Source of the DNA: an uncultured Lachnospiraceae bacterium
GTDB lineage: Bacteria > Bacillota > Clostridia > Lachnospirales > Lachnospiraceae
Length of the DNA: 64,000 bases
Reading direction: 5' to 3'
NCBI GenBank assembly: GCA_951802115.1
Contig: CATOPL010000009.1
Coordinates: 1-64,000 of the forward strand
In this document: positions 1 through 8,173 of the stretch, piece by piece
How the letters are laid out: each line of letters starts with the position of its first letter
Position numbering within the stretch: the stretch's first letter is position 1
Position numbers and translations under genes: made by a program
Notes under the pieces: generated by a model
What the model was told of the DNA's origin: nothing
What the model saw: the letters and a program-made list of their open reading frames with translations, nothing else
Databases searched by the model: none

Positions 1-149
1 GCATTGCACTTAGCACATCCAGAACCAAGCACCTTTACACCTCTGGTAATTTTTGCCGCATCAGCTTGTGCCATTGTTTCTGGTGTGCAGTTGCCACCAC
101 AACAGCAGGATGAAGTTTCCGCTTTTCCCTTTTTTCCAAAAAGACCCAT
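1..149 (-). CDS. Thioredoxin-like small redox protein (3' end outside window)
   Basis: Only the first 49 codons are present and the gene runs off the left edge. The start reads MGLFGKKGKAE, followed by a cysteine cluster (CCCGGNC, residues 15-21) and then GSGCAKCN, which matches the CxxC active site at the start of a small thioredoxin fold of the 'redox-active disulfide protein 2' type. A ribosome site (GGAGGTAAACTGTT) precedes the ATG. The gene follows the ArsP-like permease by 19 bp on the same strand, so the two are probably cotranscribed. Small thioredoxins often accompany permeases of this family in arsenic-resistance units; a thiol-relay role is inference. The N-terminal cysteine cluster could bind metal or metalloid. 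Confidence 0.75.
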   Translation of the reverse strand, partial: MGLFGKKGKAETSSCCCGGNCTPETMAQADAAKITRGVKVLGSGCAKCN

Positions 150-168
150 AACAGTTTACCTCCTAAAA

Positions 169-1170
169 TCAGATTAAAAAGATTTGAAATACATTAAATA
201 AGTAGCCAACGATAATAATGCCAATGGTGCAAATAGCAATGAATAATGTTAATAGTTTCGGTTTGACGGCCTTACGCAACATGATAATGGACGGCAAACT
301 TAAAGTAGTAACAGCCATCATAAAAGAGAGAATAGTGCCTAATTGCGCTCCTTTGGCAAGTAACGCCTCCGCAACGGGAATTGTGCCAAAAATATCGGCA
401 TACATGGGAACCCCAACAAATGTAGCCAATACAACGCCTAAAGGATTATTGCTCCCTAATACCATCTGAATCCAATTCCCGGGAATCCAGTTGTGGATGA
501 TAGCTCCAATGCCTACTCCCACCAGAATATAGGGAAATACTTTTTTGAAAGTACCGGTCACCTGCTCTTTTACGTAGATAACACGTTCCCTCCGGGTTAA
601 ATTAGGCGATTCAATATCAACGCCGCCTGCTGAAAAAATAAAACTTTCAACATATTTTTCCATGTGTAATTTTTCGATAATTGTGCCGCCGATCACAGCA
701 ATCACAAGACCCACAATAACATAAATGATTGCTACTTTTGCCCCGAAAATGCTCATAAGTAAAACCAGACTTCCTAAATCAACCATCGGGGAAGAAATAA
801 GAAATGAAAAAGTCACTCCCAGCGGCAGGCCCGAGCTGGTAAAACCTATAAATAGCGGGATTGATGAACAAGAGCAAAAGGGTGTTACGGTTCCCAAAAG
901 TGCAGATATAATATTAGCGCCAATCCCATGAAACCGTCCTAAAATACGTTTGCTCCTTTCCGGCGGGAAATAACTTTGTATATAGGAAATAGCAAAAATC
1001 AGAAAGCAGAGCAGTACTGTTATTTTTAATATGTCATAGATAAAAAATTGAATACTGCCTCCCATGCGTCCGTTAATATCCAGCCCTGATAAAGAAAGAC
1101 TACGGCCAATCAATTCGCTAAGCCATCTCATACCCAGAACCTGGTCTTGAATAAAATCCCATACGCCCAT
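169..1170 (-). CDS. ArsP-like permease (DUF318/UPF0718 family)
   Basis: This 333-residue integral membrane protein has about eight hydrophobic segments and a central charged loop. The TPFCSCSS motif (Cys99 and Cys101) after a GxGAN-type segment is typical of the DUF318/UPF0718 permeases, whose best-studied member, ArsP, exports trivalent organoarsenicals. A second half-repeat (FVGVPMYADIFGTIPVAEALL) fits the two-fold internal repeat of the family. It lies downstream of an ArsR-type repressor gene and upstream of a thioredoxin-like gene. A copy of the ArsR-type palindrome sits 32 bp before its start, so it probably has its own regulated promoter. The likely role is efflux of an arsenical or related thiol-reactive compound; the actual substrate is not shown by the sequence. 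Confidence 0.8.
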   Translation of the reverse strand: MGVWDFIQDQVLGMRWLSELIGRSLSLSGLDINGRMGGSIQFFIYDILKITVLLCFLIFAISYIQSYFPPERSKRILGRFHGIGANIISALLGTVTPFCSCSSIPLFIGFTSSGLPLGVTFSFLISSPMVDLGSLVLLMSIFGAKVAIIYVIVGLVIAVIGGTIIEKLHMEKYVESFIFSAGGVDIESPNLTRRERVIYVKEQVTGTFKKVFPYILVGVGIGAIIHNWIPGNWIQMVLGSNNPLGVVLATFVGVPMYADIFGTIPVAEALLAKGAQLGTILSFMMAVTTLSLPSIIMLRKAVKPKLLTLFIAICTIGIIIVGYLFNVFQIFLI

Positions 1171-1201
1171 AAAAAACCCTCACTTTCAGTTTTTATAATA
1201 T

Positions 1202-1217
1202 ATCAAATTTTTTTGAT
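1202..1217 (-). promoter_or_regulatory. ArsR-type operator before the permease gene
   Basis: The perfect palindrome ATCAAA-TTTT-TTTGAT is identical in both arms to the site at 1585-1600 before the repressor gene. On the minus strand it lies just upstream of an AT-rich TATTAT element, about where a spacer or -10 region would be. ArsR-family operators in Firmicutes have this kind of ATCAAA...TTTGAT arm, so binding by the adjacent ArsR protein is a strong inference. Confidence 0.7.
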
Positions 1218-1232
1218 GTTTTCTGGTGAGAT

Positions 1233-1258
1233 AAACGCCATTCAGATTGATGGCGTTT
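1233..1258 (-). terminator. Hairpin after arsR (weak terminator or attenuator)
   Basis: A perfect 9-bp inverted repeat (AAACGCCAT / ATGGCGTTT) with an 8-base loop lies 8 bp after the arsR stop. On the minus strand it is followed by only a short T-rich stretch, so it may end arsR transcripts partially, leaving the permease to its own promoter. Confidence 0.45.
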
Positions 1259-1265
1259 GTTTTAA

Positions 1266-1571
1266 TCATTGGGAACACTCGTCAGTATTTTCAATATTTG
1301 GCGTAGTAAGAGCAAGTAGCAATTTTATCGCCTTCTCCCTGCCAGACACACTCAATCGGTAATGTGTCCATTTACCCTCTTGACGACTTACTACAAGGCC
1401 AGACTCACATAGTATTTTCATATGATAGGAAAGACCAGACTGCGTTAATTCCATTGATTCCTGTAGTACACAAGCGCATTTTTCTCCATTGCGTAACTGT
1501 TCCAAAATTACAAGACGTTTTGGGTCGCATAGCGCTTTAAAGACTTTGGCATTTTCTTTGTGGTTCTCCAT
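1266..1571 (-). CDS. ArsR/SmtB-family metalloregulatory repressor
   Basis: The 101-residue protein is a winged-helix regulator of ArsR size. The recognition helix region is LTQSGLSYHMKILCESGLV, and the wing is EGKWTHYRLS. In the helix where ArsR proteins hold the ELCVCDL-type arsenic site, it reads GEKCACVL with Cys32 and Cys34; Cys15 lies nearby. This fits sensing of As(III) or another soft metal through cysteine thiols (family knowledge). GGTGGCAGC provides the ribosome site. The gene precedes the ArsP-like permease, and matching palindromes before both genes point to autoregulation plus control of the permease. Confidence 0.85.
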   Translation of the reverse strand: MENHKENAKVFKALCDPKRLVILEQLRNGEKCACVLQESMELTQSGLSYHMKILCESGLVVSRQEGKWTHYRLSVSGREKAIKLLLALTTPNIENTDECSQ

Positions 1572-1584
1572 GCTGCCACCTCAC

Positions 1585-1600
1585 ATCAAAAATATTTGAT
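1585..1600 (-). promoter_or_regulatory. ArsR-type operator at the arsR promoter
   Basis: The palindrome ATCAAA-TATT-TTTGAT, read on the minus strand, has both 6-base arms identical to the site at 1202-1217. It starts 3 bases after the -10 box at 1604-1609 and so covers the likely transcription start, which fits repression by the gene product. Confidence 0.75.
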
Positions 1601-1603
1601 ATG

Positions 1604-1632
1604 ATCATACATAATTTTTTTCTGATTGTCAA
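1604..1632 (-). promoter_or_regulatory. Sigma-A promoter of arsR
   Basis: On the minus strand a -35 TTGACA (1627-1632) and a -10 TATGAT (1604-1609) are separated by 17 bases. The palindromic operator follows at once. Confidence 0.75.
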
Positions 1633-1876
1633 CATTTAGTTTTTTGAATACATGAAATAAAACACTACTAAAAAATAAGATTGTACTTCTTTCTCATATT
1701 CACAAGAACGATCTTGACAGCTTTTCCGCGATTATCCATAAATATGTGAGGATGCATGAATGGATAAAAATTGATCTTTGTATTCCCTCAGAAAAATATT
1801 CCTTTTTTATCTTTCTTATATTATAATAAAAAAGATATATGCAACGGCCTAAAATACAAGCAAGGGAGAAAAGGAT
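1633..1876. other. Intergenic region between divergent arsR and CofE-like genes
   Basis: This AT-rich stretch has no coding potential that I can support. A TATAAT at 1822-1827 with a poor -35 is the best candidate promoter for the gene that starts at 1877. No riboswitch or terminator was recognised. Confidence 0.4.
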
Positions 1877-3067
1877 ATGGAAAGAAAAGTAGGAACGATA
1901 TCAAGGGGGATACGCTGCCCCATTATCCGTCAAGGTGATGATTTAGTAAAAATTGTGACGGACAGCGTATTGGAAGCAGCTGACAGTGAAGGGTTTGAGA
2001 TCCGCGACAAAGACGTAATTGCCGTAACGGAATCCGTTGTGGCCAGATCTCAGGGCAATTATGCATCGGTGGAAGCCATTGCGACAGATGTGCGGGCCAA
2101 GCTGGGCGGAGAAACAATAGGCGTTATTTTTCCTGTTCTGTCCAGAAACCGTTTTGCTATCTGCTTAAGGGGAATTGCAATGGGCGCTAAAAAAGTAATC
2201 CTTATGCTCAGTTATCCCAGTGACGAAGTGGGAAACGAACTGGTTTCCTTAGACCAGTTGGATGCCGCCGGAATCAATCCTTACAGCGATGTGCTTACTC
2301 TGGAAAAATACCGTGAACTGTTCGGAGAAAATAAACACCCCTTTACCGGAGTAGATTATGTAGCGTATTATGGGGAATTAATAAAAGAGGCGGGAGCCGA
2401 AGCGGAAATTATTTTTGCCAATGACTGCCGTAGCATTCTTCCTTTTGCAAAAAAAGTAATAAACTGTGATATCCATACAAGGACACGCACCAAGAGGCTT
2501 CTGAAAGCGGCAGGCGCAGAGATCGTCATTGGGATGGACGACATTCTGATCAGCCCGGTAAATGGCAGCGGCTGCAATGAAAAATACGGGCTGCTTGGCT
2601 CCAATAAATCCACGGAAGATACAATTAAGCTATTCCCAAGAGACTGCACCGATCTGGTCATGAATATTCAGAAAGAAATTCTGGACAGAACCAAAAGACA
2701 TGTGGAAGTCATGGTATATGGGGATGGCGCTTTCAAAGATCCTGTGGGGAAAATATGGGAACTTGCAGACCCGTGCGTATCCCCGGCCAGCACGCCGGGT
2801 TTGGCCGGCACGCCCAATGAGATAAAGCTGAAATATCTTGCGGACAACGATTTTAAAGAGCTGTCAGGAAACGCCCTGAAAGAAGCCATTTCTAACAGAA
2901 TCAAGGAAAAGAAAGACAATCTGGTAGGGGATATGGCATCCCAGGGCACTACGCCCAGAAGGCTCACGGATTTAATCGGCTCTCTCTGCGACCTGACCAG
3001 CGGTTCCGGGGATAAGGGAACTCCCGTTATTTTAATCCAGGGTTACTTTGACAATTATGTAAGCTGA
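1877..3067 (+). CDS. Coenzyme F420-0:L-glutamate ligase (CofE)-like protein
   Basis: The 396-residue soluble protein resembles the CofE/FbiB F420:gamma-glutamyl ligase fold. Near the N-terminus it has RCPIIRQGDDL and DVIAVTESVVARSQG, the latter matching the 'DVIVVTSKVVSKAEG' region of CofE. Further on come NDCRSILP and VMVYGDGAFKDPVGKIWELADP, followed by a clostridial-specific C-terminal part. Known CofE enzymes add glutamates to F420-0 using GTP. No other F420 gene is in the window, and most Firmicutes are not known to make F420, so the substrate here is probably different. GGGAGAAAAGG precedes the ATG. It stands alone and is followed by a terminator at 3155-3190. Confidence 0.65.
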   Translation: MERKVGTISRGIRCPIIRQGDDLVKIVTDSVLEAADSEGFEIRDKDVIAVTESVVARSQGNYASVEAIATDVRAKLGGETIGVIFPVLSRNRFAICLRGIAMGAKKVILMLSYPSDEVGNELVSLDQLDAAGINPYSDVLTLEKYRELFGENKHPFTGVDYVAYYGELIKEAGAEAEIIFANDCRSILPFAKKVINCDIHTRTRTKRLLKAAGAEIVIGMDDILISPVNGSGCNEKYGLLGSNKSTEDTIKLFPRDCTDLVMNIQKEILDRTKRHVEVMVYGDGAFKDPVGKIWELADPCVSPASTPGLAGTPNEIKLKYLADNDFKELSGNALKEAISNRIKEKKDNLVGDMASQGTTPRRLTDLIGSLCDLTSGSGDKGTPVILIQGYFDNYVS

Positions 3068-3154
3068 CCGCCAACAGACTGCCGGGATCAGGAGTGCATA
3101 ATTATAAATGCGGCCTGTCCCGGGCGGAAATTTTGATTTTCTGATGTTTAAAAG

Positions 3155-3190
3155 AATCCACCAGTTTTTAACATACTGATGGATTTTTTT
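3155..3190 (+). terminator. Rho-independent terminator of the CofE-like gene
   Basis: A 10-bp stem with one mismatch (AATCCACCAG / CTGATGGATT) and an 11-base loop runs straight into a T tract. Confidence 0.8.
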
Positions 3191-3232
3191 GATTCGGATA
3201 AAAATTCTCTTTATTTAATTCAATCTATTTTC

Positions 3233-3456
3233 TTAATTTTCACTTATCAGCTTAAGAATTCGCTTAAGGTTTACCGCAAATATCGCCATTACACCTTGTA
3301 TCTCCATGTTAATCGGGCCTGATTTCCCTGAAACTCTGCCAGTTTCACGTCGGCTTCTCTTTTCAATATCTCACTGTATATTTTCTTTTTCGCCCCTTCC
3401 ATATAACATCCATCCCTGTATGGACAGTATTCTAAAAGCCGCTGATTTTTCATCAC
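3233..3456 (-). pseudogene. Transposase C-terminal remnant
   Basis: Minus-strand translation of 3456 downward gives EYCPYRDGCY...KKKIYSEIL...AEFQGNQARLTW before a stop. A second frame then gives MEIQGVMAIFAVNLKRILKLISEN before the stop at 3233-3235. The CPYRxxC stretch and a terminal '...FAVNLKRILKL' helix are typical of the C-terminal end of DDE transposases of the IS1182/IS4-like type. The two parts sit in different frames with the core missing, so this is a deleted insertion sequence. No terminal inverted repeats were identified. It abuts the stop codon of the ABC permease gene at 3457. Confidence 0.5.
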
Positions 3457-4221
3457 TTATTTCATTTCTTTTATTCCAAACTGTTTTATCGCCACTGTAA
3501 GCGCCAATACAAAAACCAGAATTGCACATGGTAAAAACGGGAACAGATTAAAACCAATGCTAACGCCCTTTTCTGTAAAATCATGCAGAGCGCAGGAAAC
3601 CAGATAACCGCTGTAACAATAAGGGTAGGCAACCCAAAGCGGCGTATTTGCCGCTAATACGCCGGGGATAACAAGAAGCAGATTTAAGCCGACGGACAGT
3701 AGCGGTTTTTCAAATAGTACTGTGATCACCCACATTGTCGCCACACCGGGGAGCATCGTAAAAAATAATCCGGCGCACCACTTCAATAAATACATAATCG
3801 GCAATGCTTCCGTAATTCCTGTACTGCCCGCTGCAATCAAGCCTGTTATCACAAAAACAACAAGAAAAACAGCCATTTCCATAAATAAGTAAATGAGAAG
3901 TACGCAAAATTTTGCGGCTGACAGGGCATCGCGGCTGACGGGCAAGGCTAACATTTTCAAAATTCCGTTGTTCCCCGTTTCGCGTCCCGCAATCATCACG
4001 CATACAACTATCATGCTGAACGGGAGCAGATAATAGGCATAAACCAATGCACTCTGAATAAACATAGCCGCCCATGCGTTTGTATATTCCGGCGAAAAAT
4101 AATTTTGCAAACTTGCCACGCCGGAAGCCACGACCAGCAGCGGAGCTATAAAAATCAGAGGTATCATTTTGCCTCGCTTTACTTTCATAAACTCGATTTT
4201 AAGCAGTTCTAAAAAGCTCAT
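3457..4221 (-). CDS. Lantibiotic-immunity-type ABC transporter permease (MutG/SpaG-like)
   Basis: The 254-residue protein has six predicted membrane segments and the start pattern FLELLKIEFMKVKRGKMIPLIF typical of ABC-2 permeases that protect against lantibiotics and other cationic peptides. The motif GRETGNNGILKMLALPVSRDALSAAKF after the second helix matches the family's conserved cytosolic segment. It is the last gene of an ATPase-permease-permease operon, 13 bp behind the other permease. The role would be removal of a cell-envelope-active peptide from the membrane, with the divergent two-component system at 5968-8060 as the probable sensor. Confidence 0.8.
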   Translation of the reverse strand: MSFLELLKIEFMKVKRGKMIPLIFIAPLLVVASGVASLQNYFSPEYTNAWAAMFIQSALVYAYYLLPFSMIVVCVMIAGRETGNNGILKMLALPVSRDALSAAKFCVLLIYLFMEMAVFLVVFVITGLIAAGSTGITEALPIMYLLKWCAGLFFTMLPGVATMWVITVLFEKPLLSVGLNLLLVIPGVLAANTPLWVAYPYCYSGYLVSCALHDFTEKGVSIGFNLFPFLPCAILVFVLALTVAIKQFGIKEMK

Positions 4222-4234
4222 ATCCTACACCTCC

Positions 4235-4960
4235 CTATTCGCAGCGCAGGTATTTTGCAGCCCATAATCCGAAGGAAAGGAAAACGGCTGTCTCAACCAG
4301 CGAAAACATCACAACTATCATATCCGGCTGTGCGCTCATGGCAGCAGCGGGTTTCAGCATAATCACAAAGGGATGTATGCAGAACAGAACATGATCCGCC
4401 GCAGCCAATGCCATGCCGCTTAAAAATCCCGCAACGCCGATGCCAAGAGGCGCCCACATATTGGAGCAGCGGGAAGATACGAAAACCATAAAAGATAATA
4501 CGGGCATTGACGTTATAAATGAATATCCGGCAAAAGCCAGCATAGCCTCAAATTCAAATGCGCCCTGTGGTAAATCCGTCAGACCTATTTTTGTAAGCGC
4601 CAAATTCTGAAAAGCGATTGCAAGAAAAAGCATAATTGTTAATATCAGAAATTTGCAAAAGTACATCACCGGAACACTCATAGGGAGCATATACATTTTT
4701 TTAACGGCACTTCCCTTAAATTCCATATTGTAAATCATACAGGCAGCGGCTATGATACCGAACATATTCAGAACCATAATCACGCCGTACATCTGTGTAA
4801 GCAGCACGTCCATAGGAGCTAACGGCAGATTAAAAAGCGTATCTTTTTGCACAAGAAAAAAGGCAAAGGCGTATGCCGCCCCCAAAATGCCGACCGCAAG
4901 CATGAACGGAATAATACCCGTGCGCTTTTCTTTTCTGAGTTCCATTGCAAATGTCCTCAT
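4235..4960 (-). CDS. Lantibiotic-immunity-type ABC transporter permease (MutE/EpiE-like)
   Basis: A 241-residue permease with about six membrane helices. It is distantly similar to its downstream neighbour and shares the layout 'short cytosolic start - TM1 - long loop - TM2 - NMEFKGSAVKKMYMLPMSV - TM3'. Its ATG overlaps the TGA of the ATPase gene (ATGA, 4957-4960), which implies translational coupling and a heterodimeric channel with the MutG-like partner. MutE/EpiE/CprB-type proteins of this kind give immunity or resistance to lantibiotics (family knowledge); the inducing peptide here is unknown. Confidence 0.8.
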   Translation of the reverse strand: MRTFAMELRKEKRTGIIPFMLAVGILGAAYAFAFFLVQKDTLFNLPLAPMDVLLTQMYGVIMVLNMFGIIAAACMIYNMEFKGSAVKKMYMLPMSVPVMYFCKFLILTIMLFLAIAFQNLALTKIGLTDLPQGAFEFEAMLAFAGYSFITSMPVLSFMVFVSSRCSNMWAPLGIGVAGFLSGMALAAADHVLFCIHPFVIMLKPAAAMSAQPDMIVVMFSLVETAVFLSFGLWAAKYLRCE

Positions 4961-5721
4961 AGCTTCGCCCTCCGCTTTCTGGCTGCATTGTCCTGCTCAA
5001 CCATAGACAGAAACATATCTTCCAGATGATCCGCAGCAAATCCCGACTGCAATGCATTCTGCCTCAATTCCTCCAGGCTGCCCTCAAACAGAAGATGACC
5101 GTGATTGAGTATTCCTATGTCGTCTGCCATCAGCTCGATTTCTGACAGCATATGGGAAGAAATAAGAACCGTACAATCGTAAAGACCGGGCAGCAATTTA
5201 ATCAAATTTCGGATTTCATGTATGCCGGACGGGTCAAGTCCATTTGTAGGTTCATCCAGAATCAAAATAGGCGGTCTGCCAAGCAAAGCTCCGGCAAGTC
5301 CCAACCGCTGCTTCATACCCAGGGAGTATTTTTTTGCAAGCCGCCCGCCAAATTCAGAAAGCCCCACAAGCTCCAGTGCGTCCGTAACGGAACTTTTGGG
5401 AAGTCCCAAAATGCGGCGGATAATGTCAAGGTTTTCTTTGCCTGTGAGATTTGCATAAAAAGAGGGCGATTCGATAAAGGAACCTACTTCTCTCAAAATG
5501 GAAAGGCGGTCATTGGGAAATTGCTTTCCATCAATTGTAAAACTGCCTTTTGTGGGCGCAGTCAATCCCAAGAGCATTTTCATAGTAGTGGATTTCCCCG
5601 CACCGTTGGGCCCCAGAAAGCCGTAAATACTGCCTTTGCGAATATTCAGCGAAACGTTATTAACAGCGACAAAAGATTTGTATTTTTTAGTCAGCTGTTT
5701 TGTTGTGATCATGTAATCCAT
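4957..5721 (-). CDS. ABC transporter ATPase, lantibiotic protection (MutF/CprA-like)
   Basis: The protein has a complete nucleotide-binding domain: Walker A GPNGAGKST, Q-loop region EVGSFIESPSFY, signature YSLGMKQRLGLA, Walker B ILILDEPTNGLDP and switch histidine in ISSHMLSEIE. The glutamate after the Q-loop position (SFIESP) is typical of the lantibiotic-protection group. I chose the ATG at 5721 because AAAGGAGATG lies just before it; an upstream in-frame ATG at 5739 overlaps that ribosome site. This gives 254 residues. It heads the three-gene operon and is transcribed away from the response regulator gene. Confidence 0.85.
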   Translation of the reverse strand: MDYMITTKQLTKKYKSFVAVNNVSLNIRKGSIYGFLGPNGAGKSTTMKMLLGLTAPTKGSFTIDGKQFPNDRLSILREVGSFIESPSFYANLTGKENLDIIRRILGLPKSSVTDALELVGLSEFGGRLAKKYSLGMKQRLGLAGALLGRPPILILDEPTNGLDPSGIHEIRNLIKLLPGLYDCTVLISSHMLSEIELMADDIGILNHGHLLFEGSLEELRQNALQSGFAADHLEDMFLSMVEQDNAARKRRAKL

Positions 5722-5783
5722 AGAAACATCTCCTTTCATTGCTTACATGATACCTGTCCAGCCTTGCGGCAACATTCTCTTTG

Positions 5784-5804
5784 CCTTACATTTACCTTAC
5801 ATTT
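5784..5804 (-). promoter_or_regulatory. Tandem 11-bp direct repeat, candidate response-regulator site
   Basis: CCTTACATTT occurs twice, at 5784-5793 and 5795-5804, exactly one helical turn apart. It lies about 62 bp upstream of the ATPase gene and between the divergent operons. OmpR-type regulators bind such direct repeats; binding by the neighbouring regulator is inference. Confidence 0.5.
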
Positions 5805-5967
5805 TCAGAAATCCCCTAAAAAATTCGCAATTATATGGTAAAATAACAAGGAACATACGGAGCATGCCTGCATGAAGCCGCCAGGAGCCACCGAAGCCAG
5901 TGTGCGCCGCAAAGTGTTGCCATGCCATAAGACATAGAATGATGCAGCTGTGAAAGGAGATTTTACG

Positions 5968-6672
5968 ATGAATGAAGATTATCTGCTGAATAAACGTATC
6001 CTGCTCGTTGATGATGAACAGGAGCTTTTAGATATGGTTTTGTCCATTTTAACGGAATACGGATTTCAAAATGTCAGGGCTGCAAAAAATGTGAAAGAAG
6101 CTCTGGAACAGGCTGAAAAATCCCGCCCGGAATTAGCAATACTTGACGTAATGCTTCCGGACAGGAACGGGTTTGAGTTAATGGAACAGCTAAGGAAAAG
6201 CGGCGATTACCCCATTCTCTTTCTTACCGCCCGCGGCGAAGATAATGATAAATTCAAAGGCTTTGGCTTAGGAGCGGATGATTATATTGTAAAACCTTTT
6301 TTGCCAAAAGAGCTTTTGTTTCGCGTCATGGCAATTTTACGCAGAAGCTACAAAGACGAAAATCCTCTTGTATGCTTACACGACAGCCAAATTGACTTTT
6401 CCCGTGCTGAAATCATAAAAAATAATGAACACATCCCATTGACGGCAAAAGAACATGATTTGCTGTCTGCCTTATACCGCAATGCCGGGCGTATTGTGAC
6501 GATTGACGCATTGTGCGAAGCAGCATGGGGCGACAATCCCTTTGGATATGAAAATTCATTAATGGCGCATATACGCCGTATCCGGGAAAAAATAGAACAA
6601 AATCCCTCGCACCCCGTTTCGCTGGTTACGGTCAAGGGATTGGGTTATAAGTTAATGATAAAGGGGAAATAA
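5968..6672 (+). CDS. OmpR-family response regulator
   Basis: The 234-residue protein has a receiver domain with the acidic pair D15-D16, phosphoacceptor D60 (LAILDVMLPDRNG), the threonine in LTARGED and the lysine in YIVKPF. A winged-helix output domain follows (LTAKEHDLLSALYRNAGRIVT ... SLMAHIRRIREKIE ... VKGLGYKL). The start at 5968 is preceded by AAAGGAGA; an upstream in-frame GTG at 5950 would contain that ribosome site, so I reject it. The histidine kinase follows after 2 bp. Together they should control the divergent peptide-resistance transporter. Confidence 0.9.
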   Translation: MNEDYLLNKRILLVDDEQELLDMVLSILTEYGFQNVRAAKNVKEALEQAEKSRPELAILDVMLPDRNGFELMEQLRKSGDYPILFLTARGEDNDKFKGFGLGADDYIVKPFLPKELLFRVMAILRRSYKDENPLVCLHDSQIDFSRAEIIKNNEHIPLTAKEHDLLSALYRNAGRIVTIDALCEAAWGDNPFGYENSLMAHIRRIREKIEQNPSHPVSLVTVKGLGYKLMIKGK

Positions 6673-6674
6673 AA

Positions 6675-8060
6675 ATGAAAAGTATTCCAAAACTAATACG
6701 CCGCTTTGTGGGAATCATGACCTTAAGCACAATACTTCTTATGACCTTGAATATTACTTTTTTTGCGGCAGTCTTTGTAAGAAATACGTCAACATTTTCT
6801 CCCTGGGATATGGCAGAGCATGCGGCAGCCGCATTGCAGTTGACAAATGACGGCTATTCCATATCTGACGATGTAACGGCCAAACTAAAAGAAGAAAATG
6901 CCTGGGCTTTCCTTATTGACAATGATACGCGGCACGTTGTATGGCGGACAGATCATCTGCCCGACAATATCCCTATGCAGTATACATTGCCGGATATAGC
7001 GGAGCTGACCCGCGGCTATATAGACGGATATCCTACTTTTACGGGAGAAGCCCAAAACGGATTATTGGTGTTAGGCTTCCCAAAAGACAGATTTTGGAAG
7101 CATACAAGGGCGAGCTGGGACTATCACTTTATTGCAAATTTACCCAAGAACACAATGATTATTTTGGCTGTCAATATTGTCTTAATTTTCCTCATATATG
7201 CTGCTGTTGATTCAAAGCTGCTGCGTTCCATCAGGCCAATCACGAATGGAATACAGAATTTGTCAGACGGCAGTCCTGTCCGCATGAAAGAAAAGGGCGT
7301 GTTTTCTGAAATAGCCGAAAAAATTAATAAAACATCGGAAATATTACAAATGCAGGCGGAACAGCTGCGAAAAAAAGAAACTGCAAGGGCAAACTGGGTC
7401 GCAGGCGTTTCCCATGATATCAGAACACCGCTGTCAATGATTATGGGTTACGCCGGACAGTTGGAAAATTCAGAAAATCTGTCGGAAATGGAGCGCAAAA
7501 AAGCCGCTGTCATTGTAAAGCAAAGCAGCCGAATGAAAGACTTGATTAACGACCTCAATCTCGCTTCCAAGCTTGAATATGACATGCAGCCCCTGACAAT
7601 GAAACAGGAAAATGCAGTATCGATTATCCGGCAGGTTATTGTGGATTTTATGAACACAAATATTGATGATAAATTTCCGATTGAATGGAAAACCGCCGAT
7701 ACCCTGTCTGCCTGTTACATTAACGCTGATAAGGATTTGCTGAAACGCGCGGTATCAAACCTTATTCAGAACAGCATAAACCACAATGAAAACGGGTGTG
7801 TGATTTATGTGTCTGTTGTTAATGATAACAATACCTGCAAGATCTGCATTGAAGATAACGGTACAGGAGCTTCCGATGACCAGATCAACAGACTAAACAA
7901 TACGCCGCATTATATGATCTGTGATACAAATACTGCCGAACAGCGGCACGGTTTGGGGCTGCTTATTGTAAAGCAGATTATAAAAGGGCATAACGGAGAC
8001 ATTTTAATCGACCACAGCGAATACGGCGGATTCAAAGTCGTGCTGATCATACCAACATAA
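6675..8060 (+). CDS. Sensor histidine kinase
   Basis: The 461-residue kinase has one N-terminal helix (about 11-35), an extracytoplasmic domain of roughly 115 residues, a second helix (about 157-177), a HAMP-like linker and a catalytic core. The phosphorylated histidine is H247 in GVSHDIRTPLSMIMGYA. The ATPase has the N box NLIQNSINHN and G boxes EDNGTGASDD and HGLGLLIVKQI. The external sensor domain is much larger than in BceS-type kinases, so it may detect its peptide directly, as proposed for CprK/NisK-type kinases (family knowledge, here inference). It is cotranscribed with the response regulator. Confidence 0.9.
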   Translation: MKSIPKLIRRFVGIMTLSTILLMTLNITFFAAVFVRNTSTFSPWDMAEHAAAALQLTNDGYSISDDVTAKLKEENAWAFLIDNDTRHVVWRTDHLPDNIPMQYTLPDIAELTRGYIDGYPTFTGEAQNGLLVLGFPKDRFWKHTRASWDYHFIANLPKNTMIILAVNIVLIFLIYAAVDSKLLRSIRPITNGIQNLSDGSPVRMKEKGVFSEIAEKINKTSEILQMQAEQLRKKETARANWVAGVSHDIRTPLSMIMGYAGQLENSENLSEMERKKAAVIVKQSSRMKDLINDLNLASKLEYDMQPLTMKQENAVSIIRQVIVDFMNTNIDDKFPIEWKTADTLSACYINADKDLLKRAVSNLIQNSINHNENGCVIYVSVVNDNNTCKICIEDNGTGASDDQINRLNNTPHYMICDTNTAEQRHGLGLLIVKQIIKGHNGDILIDHSEYGGFKVVLIIPT

Positions 8061-8173
8061 ATTTATTTTGGAGCCGCCGTTGACTGACTTTGCTATCCCC
8101 TTTAACAAATGGGGATTTGAAATCCCTTCTCCCTCACCGGCCTGGCGACTGCCTTCCATGATTAAGAATTGGC

